From the NCBI GenBank assembly GCA_947624655.1, contig CANQLH010000017.1, positions 1 through 43,098 of the forward strand: 43,098 nucleotides of DNA. Direction: 5' to 3'. This stretch comes from an uncultured Clostridia bacterium (GTDB taxonomy: Bacteria > Bacillota > Clostridia > TANB77 > CAG-508). Positions 26,330 through 37,000 of the stretch are shown here, piece by piece; positions within the stretch are counted from its first letter, which is position 1, and every line of letters starts with the position of its first letter. Both the position numbers and the translations under genes were made by a program. Under the pieces are notes generated by a model. That model did no database searches, had not been told where the DNA came from, and saw only the letters and a list, made by a program, of their open reading frames with translations.

Positions 26330-27694
26330 TTATCCTAATATTTCTTCAATCAGTTTTGCAAGTTCTTCTGCCTTTTTTTGAATATAACTTTTACCTTCTC
26401 CTTCAATCATTACTCTTATTAAATTTTCTGTGCCAGATGGTCTAATAAGGACTCTTCCATTATTCTTAAATTCTTTTTCTAGGCTTTCAATTCCATCATT
26501 TATCTCTTTATATTCTTTGTATAAAGCTTTCTTACTATTATCAACTTTTGCATTAACCAATACTTGTGGATATATCTTTATCTTCTCATGAAAACTTGAA
26601 GCCTTACACTTATTTCTTAGCAATATCATAATAATCATTAATGATGTTAAAATGCCATCTCCTGTTGGATTATAATCAAGCATAATAACGTGGCCTGATT
26701 GTTCTCCTCCAAGATTATATCCATTTTTTAACATTTCTTCTAAAACATATCTGTCTCCCACTTTAGTTTGTTTTATATTTATATTATTATCTTCTCCGAA
26801 CTTATTTAGGCCTAAATTGCTCATAACAGTTGCAACTAGTGTATTCTTATTTAATTTTCCTTCTGACTTTAAATATTCAGATATAACGGCAAGAATTATG
26901 TCTCCATCAATTATATTTCCATTTTCATCAACTGCAAGACACCTGTCACCATCGCCATCATATGCAATTCCTAGGTTTAATTTATTATCTACAACATATT
27001 TTGCAATTTTTTCTAAGTGAGTTGAACCACAATCTTTATTAATATTTACTCCATTAGGAGTATTATTAATTATCCTATATTTTAAGCCAAGTTTAGAAAA
27101 TACTTTTTCTGCGACTTCATACGTAGCTCCATTTGCTGTATCAATTCCTACAACAAAATCATCTCTTTTATTTTCTTTTATTATATCTGCAAAATTTTTA
27201 GCAAAAAAGTCTATGTATTTATCTTTTAAACTTTCATCAACTTTATCTGTACCTATCTTGTCATCAACTACACTAAGCTGATTAATTTTATCTGAATAGA
27301 TTAACTCTTCAATCTCCTCTTCAATAGAATCATCAATCTTAGTTCCCTTATTGCTAAAAAATTTTATTCCATTATATTCATATGAATTATGAGATGCAGA
27401 TATTACAACACTTGCATCTGCTTTAAGCTCTCTTGTAAGATATGCTACTGCTGGAGTAGGAATTACACCTAAATGTACTACATTTGCTCCATAGCTTAAA
27501 AAGCCTGCTGTCATTGCACTTTCTATTAAACTACAAGATATTCTCGTATCTTTTCCTATCAAGACAACTGGTGCATGACTTGAATGTTTAGCAAGTACAA
27601 AAGCTCCTGCTTTTGCTACTCTATATGCAAGTTCTGGTGTAAGCATTTTATTTGCAATGCCTCTAATTCCATCTGTTCCGAAGTATTTTCTCAT
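26330..27694 (-). CDS. glmM: Phosphoglucosamine mutase
   Basis: The 454-aa phosphohexomutase has RKYFGTDGIRGIAN at the N-terminus, the phosphoserine loop ASVVISASHNSYEYNGIKFF, the metal loop AYDGDGDRCLAVD, the sugar-binding GGEQSGHVI and the phosphate-binding loop RVLIRPSGTENLIRVM. It converts glucosamine-6-P to glucosamine-1-P for peptidoglycan and UDP-GlcNAc synthesis. The TDGIRG start and size distinguish GlmM from other mutases. An AAAGGAATG site lies upstream of the ATG. Confidence 0.95.
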   Translation of the reverse strand: MRKYFGTDGIRGIANKMLTPELAYRVAKAGAFVLAKHSSHAPVVLIGKDTRISCSLIESAMTAGFLSYGANVVHLGVIPTPAVAYLTRELKADASVVISASHNSYEYNGIKFFSNKGTKIDDSIEEEIEELIYSDKINQLSVVDDKIGTDKVDESLKDKYIDFFAKNFADIIKENKRDDFVVGIDTANGATYEVAEKVFSKLGLKYRIINNTPNGVNINKDCGSTHLEKIAKYVVDNKLNLGIAYDGDGDRCLAVDENGNIIDGDIILAVISEYLKSEGKLNKNTLVATVMSNLGLNKFGEDNNINIKQTKVGDRYVLEEMLKNGYNLGGEQSGHVIMLDYNPTGDGILTSLMIIMILLRNKCKASSFHEKIKIYPQVLVNAKVDNSKKALYKEYKEINDGIESLEKEFKNNGRVLIRPSGTENLIRVMIEGEGKSYIQKKAEELAKLIEEILG

Positions 27695-27804
27695 ATTTAA
27701 TTACATTCCTTTCTGACGCACAAATCTGTTTAAAAAATCATCACAATTTTTTAACCTTTTCATTCATTTTTCAAATTATACAAAGCCAAACTTTTTTATT
27801 ATGG

Positions 27805-28805
27805 CTACATAGCATTTTTAGCAAAATTCCAAGCATCTCTGCACATTTCTTCTATGCCTCTTTCAGCTTCCCATCCTAATTCCTTTTTAGCCTTACTTGG
27901 ATCTGCATAATATTCTGGTAAATCTCCGAGTCTTCTACCTGTTATAGTATAATTTAATTTAATATTATTTACTTTTTCAAAAGTTTTAACTATATCTAGT
28001 ACACTATATCCACATCCTGTTCCTAAGTTATAAATATGTACACCTGGATTTTCTAGTTTTTCTAATGCCTTAATATGTCCGCAATGCTAAATCAACAACG
28101 TGTATATAGTCTCTTATACAGGTTCCATCTTTTGTGTCATAATCTCCACCAAATATTTTAAGCTGTGGTAATTCTCCTGTTGCAACTTTTTGTATATATG
28201 GCATAAGATTATTAGGTATTCCATTTGGATTTTCTCCAATTATTCCGCTCTCGTGTGCTCCTATTGGATTAAAATATCTAAGAATAGAAATTTTCCATTC
28301 GTTATCAGAAACATATAAATTTTCTAACATTTCTTCAATTATTGCTTTTGTTGCTCCATAAGGGCTAGAAGCAATACCTCTTCCCATATCCTCATTATAT
28401 TTTGGTTTTCCTGGATTTCCATATACTGTTGCTGATGAACTAAACACCATTTTTTTACAATTATGTTTCTTCATAGTTTCTAAGAGTGTTATTGTTCCAA
28501 TTATATTATTATCATAATATTCTAATGGCTTTTCAACTGACTCTCCAACAGCTTTAAGTCCTGCAAAATGTATAACTGAACTTATATTATTTTCTCCAAA
28601 TATTTTTTCTAAAGCATTTTCATCTCGTATATCTGCTTCATAGAACTTACATTTTTTGCCCGTAATTTTTTCTATTTTATTCAAAACATCTTTCGAACTA
28701 TTGCATAAATTATCTATTATTATAATCTCTTCTTTATTCTTCAATAATTCAACCACAGTGTGGCTTCCTATATATCCTGTTCCGACCTGTTACAAGTATT
28801 GACAT
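27805..28805 (-). CDS. galE: UDP-glucose 4-epimerase, two CGG +1 shifts
   Basis: Three frames together encode a complete GalE. From ATG 28805 the start reads MSILVTG; in-frame GGT-CGG-AAC (28784-28782) breaks it, and skipping the C gives the NAD motif VTGGTGYIGSHTV. The main frame contains VIHFAGLKAVGESVEKPLEY, the SSSATVYG loop and YGATKAI (catalytic Tyr/Lys). A second in-frame TTG-CGG-ACA (28081-28079) is repaired the same way to DLALGHIKALEKLENPGVHI, then GRRLGDLPEYYADPSKAKKE, ending at 27805. With two +1 shifts the gene is exactly 333 codons including stop, the normal GalE length. It interconverts UDP-glucose and UDP-galactose. Confidence 0.92.
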
Positions 28806-28828
28806 AAAATCCCCCTATACAATAAATT

Positions 28829-28852
28829 AGGCGTCCATTTTCTAAGACGCCT
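28829..28852 (-). terminator. Terminator after carD
   Basis: AGGCGTC pairs with GACGCCT across a 10-base loop, with a short AT-rich tail (AATTTATT) on the minus strand. It lies 8 bases after the carD stop. Confidence 0.65.
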
Positions 28853-28859
28853 TATTTAA

Positions 28860-29438
28860 TTATCCTACTATTGAATCATCTGAATCATCTTCCTGATTAA
28901 AAGGAATAAATTTATTAACTCCTGTATTTTCTCCAATGTTCTCTACTTTAAATGCTTGGAACGAATTAGAAATCTTATCATCTATAAGATTTTCAACTGT
29001 TTCTTGAGAAGAATTTTCCGCTAAAGCAAGTTCACTTACTAATATTTGCTTTGCATTTATAAGCATTTTCTTTTCTCCAGTAGATAGTCCTTTTTCTTTT
29101 TGTTTGAAGCTTAGGCTTCTTACTACATCTGCAACTTCATATATGTCGCCTGTCTTCATTTTGTCCATATTTTCTCTGTATCTCTTGTTCCAGTTCATCT
29201 CGATTTGTATATTGTTTTCTCCCAATACATCAAAGACCTTCTTAGCTTGTTCTTTGTCTATTACATTCCTTATCCCTACTTTGTCTGCTTGTGCTGTTGG
29301 TATCATTACTTTTACTTCTCCTGGCATTTTTATTATATAATATGCCTGTTTCTGCCCTAATATGTCTTTTTCCTCAATTGCATCAATTGTTCCTGCTCCA
29401 TGCATTGGATAAACTATGTAATCTCCTACGTTGAACAT
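28860..29438 (-). CDS. carD: CarD/CdnL-family transcription factor
   Basis: The 192-aa protein has the CarD RNA-polymerase-interacting domain at the N-terminus (MFNVGDYIVYPMHGAGTIDA, then KQAYYIIKMP) and a helical DNA-binding C-terminal domain (RYRENMDKMKTGDIYEVADV, LSTGEKKMLINAKQILVSEL). CarD proteins stabilise open promoter complexes. I chose the internal ATG at 29438 because GAGAGGAAG lies just upstream and the family begins M-F-x-x-G-D. It is transcribed divergently from purH. Confidence 0.92.
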   Translation of the reverse strand: MFNVGDYIVYPMHGAGTIDAIEEKDILGQKQAYYIIKMPGEVKVMIPTAQADKVGIRNVIDKEQAKKVFDVLGENNIQIEMNWNKRYRENMDKMKTGDIYEVADVVRSLSFKQKEKGLSTGEKKMLINAKQILVSELALAENSSQETVENLIDDKISNSFQAFKVENIGENTGVNKFIPFNQEDDSDDSIVG

Positions 29439-29534
29439 AAACACACTTCCTCTCAATATTGTCAAAATTTTCCGACATAATTATTATACAATAAATTTTG
29501 GAAAAAGTCAAAGGTATTACGTAAAATTTTTCTC

Positions 29535-29563
29535 TTGTATTATGTCAAAAATTATAGTATAAT
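29535..29563 (+). promoter_or_regulatory. SigA promoter of purH
   Basis: TTGTAT (29535-29540), a 17-base spacer and TATAAT (29558-29563), 52 bases before the purH start. No purine riboswitch is visible in the short leader. Confidence 0.7.
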
Positions 29564-29614
29564 GCTTTTGTCATATTTTATTATAATATGTATATTTTAT
29601 TTATGGAGGTAGCC

Positions 29615-31162
29615 ATGAAAGCTTTAATTAGTGTATCTGATAAAACAGGTATTGTAGAATTTTCAAAAGAATTATCATCTTTAGGTATCGAAATTATTTC
29701 AACAGGTGGTACTTACAAAAAGTTAAAAGAAGCTGGAATTAACGCAGTAGAAATTTCTGAACTCACAGGTTTCCCTGAATGTTTAGATGGAAGAGTTAAA
29801 ACCTTACATCCAAAAGTTCACGCAGGAATTCTTGCAATGAGGTCAAAAGAAGAACACATGAAACAATTAAAAGACTTAGGAATTGACACAATAGATTTTG
29901 TCGTAGTTAATCTTTATCCTTTTAAACAAACAATTTTAAAAGAAGGTGTAACTAGAGCAGAATGTGTTGAAAATATCGACATTGGTGGCCCTACTATGCT
30001 TAGAAGTGCAGCTAAAAATTACCAAGATGTAACTGTTGTAACGGATCCAAATGACTATGAAGTAGTTTTAAATGAACTAAAAACTAATGGAAAAGTTTCA
30101 CTAGATACTAAATTCTACCTAATGAATAAAGTTTTTGAGCATACAGCAAATTATGATGCAATGATTTGTAACTATCTAAAAAATGAAAGACACGATGAAA
30201 GTTTTCCAAATGCTCTAACCCTTACATACGAAAAAGTTCAAGAAATGAGATATGGAGAAAATCCTCATCAAAAAGCAGCTTTATATAAAGAAGTTGGAAA
30301 ATGTGATGGTTCATTAACAATAGCTACCCAACTAAATGGAAAAGAACTTTCATTTAACAATATAAATGACACAAATGGTGCTCTAGAATTATTAAAAGAA
30401 TTTGAAGAGCCAACAGTTGTAGCTTGCAAACATGGTAACCCTTGTGGAGTTGGTTCTGGATCTGACATATACGAAGCATGGTCAAAAGCATTTTCAGCTG
30501 ATAAGACATCTATATTTGGTGGAATAGTTACAGTAAATAGAGAAGTTACAGTTAAAATGGCAGAAGAAATGAAAGAGATATTCTTAGAGGTTATTGTTGC
30601 TCCTTCTTTCGAAAAAGAAGCTCTAGACATATTAAAAGAGAAGAAGAATTTAAGACTTCTTGAACTTCCTTCAATTACAGTAAAACAACCAGAAGGTTCA
30701 TATGATATTAAGAAAATAAATGGCGGAGTTATTGTTCAAACAATCGACTCAAAACTTTTAGATGATTATCAAGTTGTAACAAATAGAAAGCCAACTGATA
30801 AAGAACTTGAAGACATGATGTTTGGTTTAAAAGTTGTAAAATTTGCTAAATCAAATGGTATAGTTCTTGCTAAAGATAAGCAAACAATAGGAATTGGTCC
30901 TGGACAAGTTAACCGTATTTGGGCCGTTAATCAATGCGTAGAACACTCTAAAGAATTAATTGGAGAAGGTGTAACAGAAGGTGCCATCCTTGCATCTGAT
31001 GCATTTTTCCCATTTTCAGATTGCGTAGAATCTGCCCATAAAGCTGGAATAACAGCAATCGTTCAACCAGGTGGTTCTATACGTGATAAGGATTCTATCG
31101 ACAAATGCAATGAGTATGGAATGGCTATGATTTTCACAGGAATGAGACACTTTAGACATTAA
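29615..31162 (+). CDS. purH: Bifunctional AICAR transformylase / IMP cyclohydrolase
   Basis: The 515-aa protein has the N-terminal IMP cyclohydrolase ([47 protein letters not shown]) and the C-terminal AICAR transformylase ([59 protein letters not shown]). It carries out the last two steps of IMP synthesis. The start at 29615 follows GGAGGT; an upstream in-frame ATG overlaps that site and is less likely. It stands alone rather than in a pur operon. Confidence 0.96.
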   Translation: MKALISVSDKTGIVEFSKELSSLGIEIISTGGTYKKLKEAGINAVEISELTGFPECLDGRVKTLHPKVHAGILAMRSKEEHMKQLKDLGIDTIDFVVVNLYPFKQTILKEGVTRAECVENIDIGGPTMLRSAAKNYQDVTVVTDPNDYEVVLNELKTNGKVSLDTKFYLMNKVFEHTANYDAMICNYLKNERHDESFPNALTLTYEKVQEMRYGENPHQKAALYKEVGKCDGSLTIATQLNGKELSFNNINDTNGALELLKEFEEPTVVACKHGNPCGVGSGSDIYEAWSKAFSADKTSIFGGIVTVNREVTVKMAEEMKEIFLEVIVAPSFEKEALDILKEKKNLRLLELPSITVKQPEGSYDIKKINGGVIVQTIDSKLLDDYQVVTNRKPTDKELEDMMFGLKVVKFAKSNGIVLAKDKQTIGIGPGQVNRIWAVNQCVEHSKELIGEGVTEGAILASDAFFPFSDCVESAHKAGITAIVQPGGSIRDKDSIDKCNEYGMAMIFTGMRHFRH

Positions 31163-31204
31163 TATATATTTAATATATTAAAAATTTTGATTAATATATA
31201 ATTA

Positions 31205-31348
31205 AAATCGGTGTAATATTTTATTTGTTAGTGCTGCGTAAGCGACCAACCGGAGCGAAGCGTAGGGCGAATGGAGCAATCTACATTTAGATTTACTTTT
31301 GTAGATTGCGACACCAAAGCACTGATAAATAAAATATTACACCGATTT
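31205..31348. repeat. Long palindromic element between purH and dapB
   Basis: Outer arms of 31 bp (31205-31235 and 31318-31348) are inverted copies with two differences, both G-U compatible in RNA. Inside lie a 9-bp inner stem (31276-31284 with 31301-31309) and a G+C-rich core with repeated AAGCG and GCGAA words. There is no ORF. The core composition differs from the host, like a MITE/REP-type element or a structured RNA. It could also end the purH transcript. Confidence 0.75.
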
Positions 31349-31385
31349 CTAAAATAATAATTATTATTTTATGGAGGTAAAATTT

Positions 31386-32132
31386 ATGTATAATGTAATG
31401 GTATGTGGTGCATGTGGTAGAATGGGTAAAGAAGTTATTTTAGCAATACAAGCCTCTTCTGAGTTAAATTTCGTATGTGGTTTTGATAAAGAATTTTCTA
31501 TGGAAAATGAAATTCCTATCTATTCTGATATATCAAAAATTGCAGAGAATATTGATATAATAATTGATTTTTCAAATGTACATGCAACACTTAAGATATT
31601 AGAATTTGCAAAGGAAAAACATATTCCTATCGTAATTGCAACTACTGGTTTTAATAGAGAGCAAGAGCAAATTGTACAAGAATATAGCAAATATATTCCA
31701 ATATTCAAATCTGCAAATATGTCTTATGATATAAATTTGATGTGTAAAGTTCTTTCTGAACTTGCCCCTCTTCTTTCAAATAGTGACATCGAAATCACAG
31801 AAACACATCATAGAAATAAAATAGATGCTCCAAGTGGAACAGCTATTTTGCTTGCAAATAGCATTAATGAAGCCTTGGGTAATAAGATGAAATATGTTTA
31901 CGACAGACACGATTTATCTCAAAAAAGAGAAAGTAACGAAATTGGCTTTACCTCAATACGTGGAGGCAATATTGTTGGAGAACATACTGTACAATTCTTT
32001 GGGCCTTACGAAACTTTTGAAATAAAGCATACATCATATTCTAGAACTGTATTTGCAGAAGGAGCAGTTAAAGCTGCCCTATTTACAATAGGTAAACCAA
32101 ATGGATTATATTCAATGAACGATTTAGTATAA
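31386..32132 (+). CDS. dapB: 4-hydroxy-tetrahydrodipicolinate reductase
   Basis: The 248-aa protein begins MYNVMVCGACGRMGKEV (the G-x-x-G-R-M-G nucleotide-binding loop) and has IVIATTGFNREQEQIV, the catalytic region ETHHRNKIDAPSGTAILLAN and GGNIVGEHTVQFFGPYE. It makes tetrahydrodipicolinate for lysine and peptidoglycan, and indirectly spore dipicolinate. The start at 31386 follows GGAGGT by seven bases; the in-frame ATG upstream overlaps that site. No other dap genes are adjacent. Confidence 0.95.
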   Translation: MYNVMVCGACGRMGKEVILAIQASSELNFVCGFDKEFSMENEIPIYSDISKIAENIDIIIDFSNVHATLKILEFAKEKHIPIVIATTGFNREQEQIVQEYSKYIPIFKSANMSYDINLMCKVLSELAPLLSNSDIEITETHHRNKIDAPSGTAILLANSINEALGNKMKYVYDRHDLSQKRESNEIGFTSIRGGNIVGEHTVQFFGPYETFEIKHTSYSRTVFAEGAVKAALFTIGKPNGLYSMNDLV

Positions 32133-32190
32133 AAAAGAAGCTTTGCAAATATGCATAAACTAAGGTAAACTCAAACCTTTTGTGCTGGAA

Positions 32191-32222
32191 AAGCGGTTAG
32201 CAATAGAATTTGCTAACCGCTT
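32191..32222. terminator. Hairpin between convergent dapB and prfA
   Basis: AAGCGGTTAGCA pairs perfectly with TGCTAACCGCTT (12 bp, 8-base loop). It lies between the stops of convergent genes. T-runs are weak on both sides, so it is a likely shared terminator. Confidence 0.65.
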
Positions 32223-32249
32223 CGTTATATAAATTTTTATTTGTTACAG

Positions 32250-33311
32250 TTACTCATTTTCTCCCTTTAATTTTTCTGTTCTATCTGCTGTAATAAGAGC
32301 ATCAATCATTTCGTCTAAATCCCCATTTAAGAAATTTTCCATCTGATATATGCTTAGTCCTATTCTATGGTCAGTAATTCTGCCTTGTGGGAAATTGTAT
32401 GTTCTAATCTTCTCGCTTCTATCTCCTGTTCCAACTTGAGATTTTCTTTCATTTGCGAGTTTCTCATCTTGCTTTTGCTTTTCTATTTCATATAATCTTG
32501 ATTTAAGGAGTCTCATTGCATATTCTCTATTTTGTACTTGAGACCTTTCTGTCTGACATTCTGCAACAATTCCTGTTGGCTCATGTATAAGTCTTACAGC
32601 TGATGATGTTTTATTTACGTGTTGGCCTCCTGCTCCAGATGCTCTATATACCTCCATTTTTATATCCGCTGGGTTTATCTCTATTTCTACATCTTCTACA
32701 ACTGGAAGAATTGCAACTGTTGCTGCTGATGTGTGTATTCTACCACTACTTTCTGTATCAGGAACTCTTTGTACCCTATGTGCACCGCTTTCAAACTTTA
32801 ACCTGCTATACACACCCTTACCGGTTATCATAAATGTTATCTCTTTATATCCTCCAAGCTCTGTTTCATTCTCATTAAGTATATCTATTTTCCAATGTTT
32901 CTTTTCAGAATACATTGAATACATCCTAAATAATTCTCCTGCAAATAATGCTGCCTCTTCTCCTCCAGCTCCTGCTCTTATTTCACATATAATATTCTTA
33001 TCATCATCAGGATCTTTTGGTATTAATAATATTTTTAACTCTTCTTCTATTCTTGGGATAGCTTCTCTTGCTTCATTTATTTCTATTTCTGCAAGTTCTT
33101 TAAGCTCTGGATCCTTTAGTAATTCTTGATTTTCTTCTATTGTTTTTTGAGCCTTTTTATATTCTCTATATTTTTCAACTATTGGCGTAAGATCTGAGTG
33201 TTCTTTCATTAACTTTTGCCATGAAGAAGTCTTTGCAATCTCTTCTGGGTCACTTATCTTTGTTGTCAATTCATCATATCTTTTTTCTACATCTTCTAAT
33301 CTTTGAAACAT
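32250..33311 (-). CDS. prfA: Peptide chain release factor 1
   Basis: The 353-aa class I factor has the catalytic GGQ in [19 protein letters not shown] and the stop-recognition motif P-x-T in [17 protein letters not shown], which marks RF1 (UAA/UAG) rather than RF2 (SPF). The start at 33311 follows GGAGGT. Both UGA and UAA/UAG stops are used in the window, so a normal RF1/RF2 set is expected. prmC, often next to prfA, is not here. Confidence 0.95.
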   Translation of the reverse strand: MFQRLEDVEKRYDELTTKISDPEEIAKTSSWQKLMKEHSDLTPIVEKYREYKKAQKTIEENQELLKDPELKELAEIEINEAREAIPRIEEELKILLIPKDPDDDKNIICEIRAGAGGEEAALFAGELFRMYSMYSEKKHWKIDILNENETELGGYKEITFMITGKGVYSRLKFESGAHRVQRVPDTESSGRIHTSAATVAILPVVEDVEIEINPADIKMEVYRASGAGGQHVNKTSSAVRLIHEPTGIVAECQTERSQVQNREYAMRLLKSRLYEIEKQKQDEKLANERKSQVGTGDRSEKIRTYNFPQGRITDHRIGLSIYQMENFLNGDLDEMIDALITADRTEKLKGENE

Positions 33312-33371
33312 ATATACCTCCATATTTATTTGTCATTCGCTATTATACCCTGTTTTGCCTAATTTGTCAAT

Positions 33372-35237
33372 CTATAACACAATCTTATTATATGGAATCT
33401 TTTTCACTTCAAGCAACTCACTTTCTCTATTTGTACATGTTAAAATTAAAATTTGCCTATTTCTATATTCTTTATTCAAAAATTCTAATACATTCATAAG
33501 TCTTTCTTTATCAAAATATGCAAAAGTTTCATCAAGGATTATTGGCATATTTTCATTTGTAAGTTCATTAATGCTAGATATTCTAAGTAATAAATAAAGT
33601 TGGTCTATCGTACCAATACTTAATACATCTGCTGATATATAGTTTCCATTTTCTGTTTCTATCATTAGGCCATTTCCTTCACTTACTTTAACTGTCTTAT
33701 ATTTTCCATTTGATATGTTTTGTATTGCATTTGAAAGATTTACAGTAAATGTAGGAGTAACATTATCTCTCATTTCCGCATATGCTTTATCTAACGCTTC
33801 TTTTGCAATATTTATTGCATCATTATATTCTAAAAGTCTATTAAGCTCCTCTTCAAGATTATTTAATTTTTCTTCTACTTCACTTGCTACCTCACACTTT
33901 TTTATTGCCTCTTCTTTTCGTAAATCAAGTTCTGTTAATTTAAGTTTAAGATTATTTATGTATTTCTGCTCTTCAATAATATCTGAGCTAGATATTTTTT
34001 TATCTAATAAACTTTCTATTTGTTTTATTTCTTTGAATTTGAACTTTAGTCTTTCTTTATTCAAATACTCTTTTTGTTTCAATTCATTTTGCTTTTCTAA
34101 TATTGTCTTTTCCTTTGCCTTTATCTCATCTTCTAATAACTCTATCTTGCTTTCAATTGCCTTTCTATCTTGCTTTGTCTTTTCTATTGATTCTCTATAT
34201 TTTTTATTCTCTTTTGAATTAATAAAAAATGCTACTGCTATACTTAAGATATCTAAGGCTAATGTAATCATTCCAATTATGCTCTGCGATAGTAAGAATA
34301 AAGCAATAGAAAATATAGTTAATAATATCGGAATTATATATAATATTTTTCTATTCTTTTTTTCATATTTTTCAGCTTGTATATTTTTAAGTTTCTGCTC
34401 TTCCTCTTGTTTTTTAGCTTCTGCTTCTTCTTTTGTTTTTGTATTTATACTTATTTTTTCTTCTTCTATATTTGCTTCATTTTGCAACTGTTGTATCTCA
34501 TGCATAAGAGAAAGTTCATTTTCAGCTTCAGTTATTTCTTCTGCTTTTCTTGCCTTTTCTTCTTCTATCTCATATTTATATGGCTCAATAGCCTCTATTT
34601 CATCCTTTTGTCTTTTTAACTCTTCTATATCTTTCTTTGTTTGATACAATGGCTTAGTTGGACTCTTCTCTGTGCCTATATCTTCTGCTTGTCTCCTATT
34701 TAATTTTGATAATATATTTTTATATGAAACATCATCTTCTCCTGTTAGCATAATATTAGAAGCCTTTTGTATTAAGTCATTTTGCTGTTTATCATCAAGT
34801 TTAACCTCTGCTTGCATTATTACCATAGACATATTAAATAAGTCTTTATCTACTTTTGTTTGCTCAAAAAAGAACTTACTTCCAGTTGATTTATCAATCG
34901 TATAATTTTTACTTATATCATTTCCTAAATTATCTAATATTTGTGGGTTCTTTTTATTAAATTTTCTATAAACTTCGTACTCTTCTCCATTATCTAATTT
35001 ATAGTCAATCTTTCCTGAGAATTCTCCCTCTTCCCATGGATAATATTTATCATAATCTGAAATACTTTTTCCATTTTTTGTCTTATCTATTCCGTAAAAC
35101 ATACTAGTTATAAACTTAAGAAGAGTTGATTTGCCACTCTCATTTTCGCCATATATGACATTTATTCCACTCTCTAATTCTATTCTTTTTTCTTTTAATT
35201 TTCCAAAATTGTTAATTTGCATATACTTTATTTGCAT
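33372..35237 (-). CDS. YhaN/SbcC-like ATPase with coiled coil and membrane segments
   Basis: The 621-aa SMC-like ATPase has an N-terminal half-domain with Walker A VIYGENESGKSTLLKFI, coiled coil on both sides of a hydrophobic pair of segments about residues 298-342 (ILYIIPILLTIFSIALFLLS), and a C-terminal half with SIGTIDQLYLLLRISS (signature-like) and MPIILDETFAYFD (Walker B). YhaN homologs pair with YhaO/SbcD nucleases in DNA metabolism. It is shorter than Bacillus YhaN. It starts 49 bases after the phosphoesterase gene. Confidence 0.82.
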   Translation of the reverse strand: MQIKYMQINNFGKLKEKRIELESGINVIYGENESGKSTLLKFITSMFYGIDKTKNGKSISDYDKYYPWEEGEFSGKIDYKLDNGEEYEVYRKFNKKNPQILDNLGNDISKNYTIDKSTGSKFFFEQTKVDKDLFNMSMVIMQAEVKLDDKQQNDLIQKASNIMLTGEDDVSYKNILSKLNRRQAEDIGTEKSPTKPLYQTKKDIEELKRQKDEIEAIEPYKYEIEEEKARKAEEITEAENELSLMHEIQQLQNEANIEEEKISINTKTKEEAEAKKQEEEQKLKNIQAEKYEKKNRKILYIIPILLTIFSIALFLLSQSIIGMITLALDILSIAVAFFINSKENKKYRESIEKTKQDRKAIESKIELLEDEIKAKEKTILEKQNELKQKEYLNKERLKFKFKEIKQIESLLDKKISSSDIIEEQKYINNLKLKLTELDLRKEEAIKKCEVASEVEEKLNNLEEELNRLLEYNDAINIAKEALDKAYAEMRDNVTPTFTVNLSNAIQNISNGKYKTVKVSEGNGLMIETENGNYISADVLSIGTIDQLYLLLRISSINELTNENMPIILDETFAYFDKERLMNVLEFLNKEYRNRQILILTCTNRESELLEVKKIPYNKIVL

Positions 35238-35286
35238 TTTATTTTTCCCACTATTTTCCTTTCATTACAAATTATTTTTTATCAAT

Positions 35287-36364
35287 TTAAAATGCACTAA
35301 GACCTATTTCTATTGCCTTTTCAATCTTTTCCTTTTCTTCTGGATGTTCATTTAACCTCTCTAAAAGATTCTTAACAAATATACCTTTTAAGTTATTCTG
35401 ACTTGATAATTTCTCTAAGTCAAGTTTTAATTTTGTCTCATCTTTAATCTTGATAATATTTTGATGTACTATATGTTTTAGCATATCTTGTGGATTGATT
35501 TCATACATTTTATTACCAACTAGCACTATTTCATAATATTTGCTTTCATCAATGCTTTCAGAATTAATATTTTCGATTATTTCTTCTTGTGAATAAATAT
35601 TATCTATATTTATTTCTTTTTCTACAAATTCTTTGTCATCTACTGGTATAAATTCTACCTTTAATTTTTTTGTATTTTCATCAATTTCTCCGAAGTATCA
35701 TTCCATGTGAGCCCTGTTCATCAAACCCAAGTGATATAAGCGAACCAGGATATACTATTCTTTGGCCTTCTTCATCATTATACGAATTTTTGTGAATATG
35801 CCCCAAAGCTATATAATCAAAGCCACTTTCTCTTAAAGTTGACTTTTTTATTGGATTATATAAAGATGCATCATCTCTGCTTCCATCAAGTGTTCCATGA
35901 GTTAATAGAATATTTATCTTGCCTTTATCCTCTATGGTTATATCTTCGTATTCTGATTTTTTCATATAAAAATCCTCAAACCCATATCCATATATGCAAA
36001 TATTTTCTTCTTCTATTTTTTCTAACTTTGAAGTAAATATTTTTACATTTGGTGCCCATTTAAATTTAACATAATATGAATTTTTTATATATGGGTCATG
36101 ATTACCTGGTACAATATATATTTTTGTATTTGGTATTGTCTCAAATAACCTATTTATATAATCTATTGTAGTTTGCCTTATATATTCTTGTTCATATAAA
36201 TCTCCACATATAAACAAATAAGGTATATTATTTTCTTTTATATATTCTATAACTTTTTTTATTGCATTTCTTTGCTCTAATCGTCTATTCTCAGCAAGAT
36301 TTCTTTTTTCTAATGTTGTAAATGGTATATCTAAATGCACATCTGCAATGTGTACAAACTTCAT
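35287..36364 (-). CDS. SbcD/YhaO-like DNA metallophosphoesterase (CGG +1 shift)
   Basis: The N-terminal calcineurin-type phosphoesterase has VHIADVHLD, FICGDLYEQ, VPGNHDPY, LLTHGTLDG and ALGHIH, the five metal motifs. The first frame ends at 35681 (SHGMILRRN). In-frame CTT-CGG-AGA at 35692-35690, with the C skipped, gives MILGEIDENTKKLKVEFIPV and continues to DYLEKL-type C-terminal sequence, ending at 35287. The restored length is 358 aa. Start M at 36364 follows GAAGGAG. It is the likely nuclease partner of the YhaN-like ATPase downstream. Confidence 0.9.
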
Positions 36365-36688
36365 TTTTTTCTCCTTCACCTTTTCATTTTATATAAATAA
36401 TATATATTATATTTTCATAAAAAACAAGCAATAAAAAGAAAATTTATTTAATAGCACACGAAAAAGACACAGACGAAATATATCTGCATCCCCAAATACA
36501 TTTCTCCTGTGCCCTACTTAAATATTTGATTTTTTTGTATTCTAAATAAACACTACTTTCAAATTAATTTCTAACTATTAATTGAAATTTTTAGCTAACA
36601 ACAAAAGAAACATAGCAATTATTTATCATAATATATAAATAATAAATATGCCTCCTTTATTATTTAATTATTACATCATTCATACTAA
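36365..36688. other. Intergenic stretch with hairpin terminator
   Basis: No gene is supported here. A hairpin at 36468-36511 (10 of 12 pairs, followed by CTTTTT on the minus strand) could end the transcript of the small gene at 36689. A GGAGG near 36652 has no good ORF behind it: only a 12-codon frame follows. Confidence 0.5.
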
Positions 36689-36877
36689 TTAAAATTTAAT
36701 TTCTTGAAATAAAAAGCTCTTAATACCATCAAATGTAACTTCTTTATTTAAAAAACCATTTATTTCATCTTCTACTTTTTGCTCATATGGTGTTAACTCA
36801 ACATTAATCTCATAAAATAAAATTGATTTTAACTTATTCCAAAATCCTACTTTTACTGGTAATTGTTTTTCTTCCAT
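36689..36877 (-). CDS. Small hypothetical protein (62 aa)
   Basis: The ORF begins MEEKQLPVKVGFWNKLKSIL and continues with an acidic helix and FDGIKSFLFQEIKF. AGGAGGAAT lies about ten bases before the ATG. Amphipathic, no membrane segment, no family recognised. It is isolated between the mtaB and yhaO-like genes. Confidence 0.65.
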   Translation of the reverse strand: MEEKQLPVKVGFWNKLKSILFYEINVELTPYEQKVEDEINGFLNKEVTFDGIKSFLFQEIKF

Positions 36878-37000
36878 TTATAAATTCCTCCTTTGTATCC
36901 AAGAAAATACTATTATTTTTATACTACACTTTTTATAATTTTGCAATATTTTTTCAAAATTTAATTATTAAGTTTTTGTTACAAGGTTGTTACATTTGTA

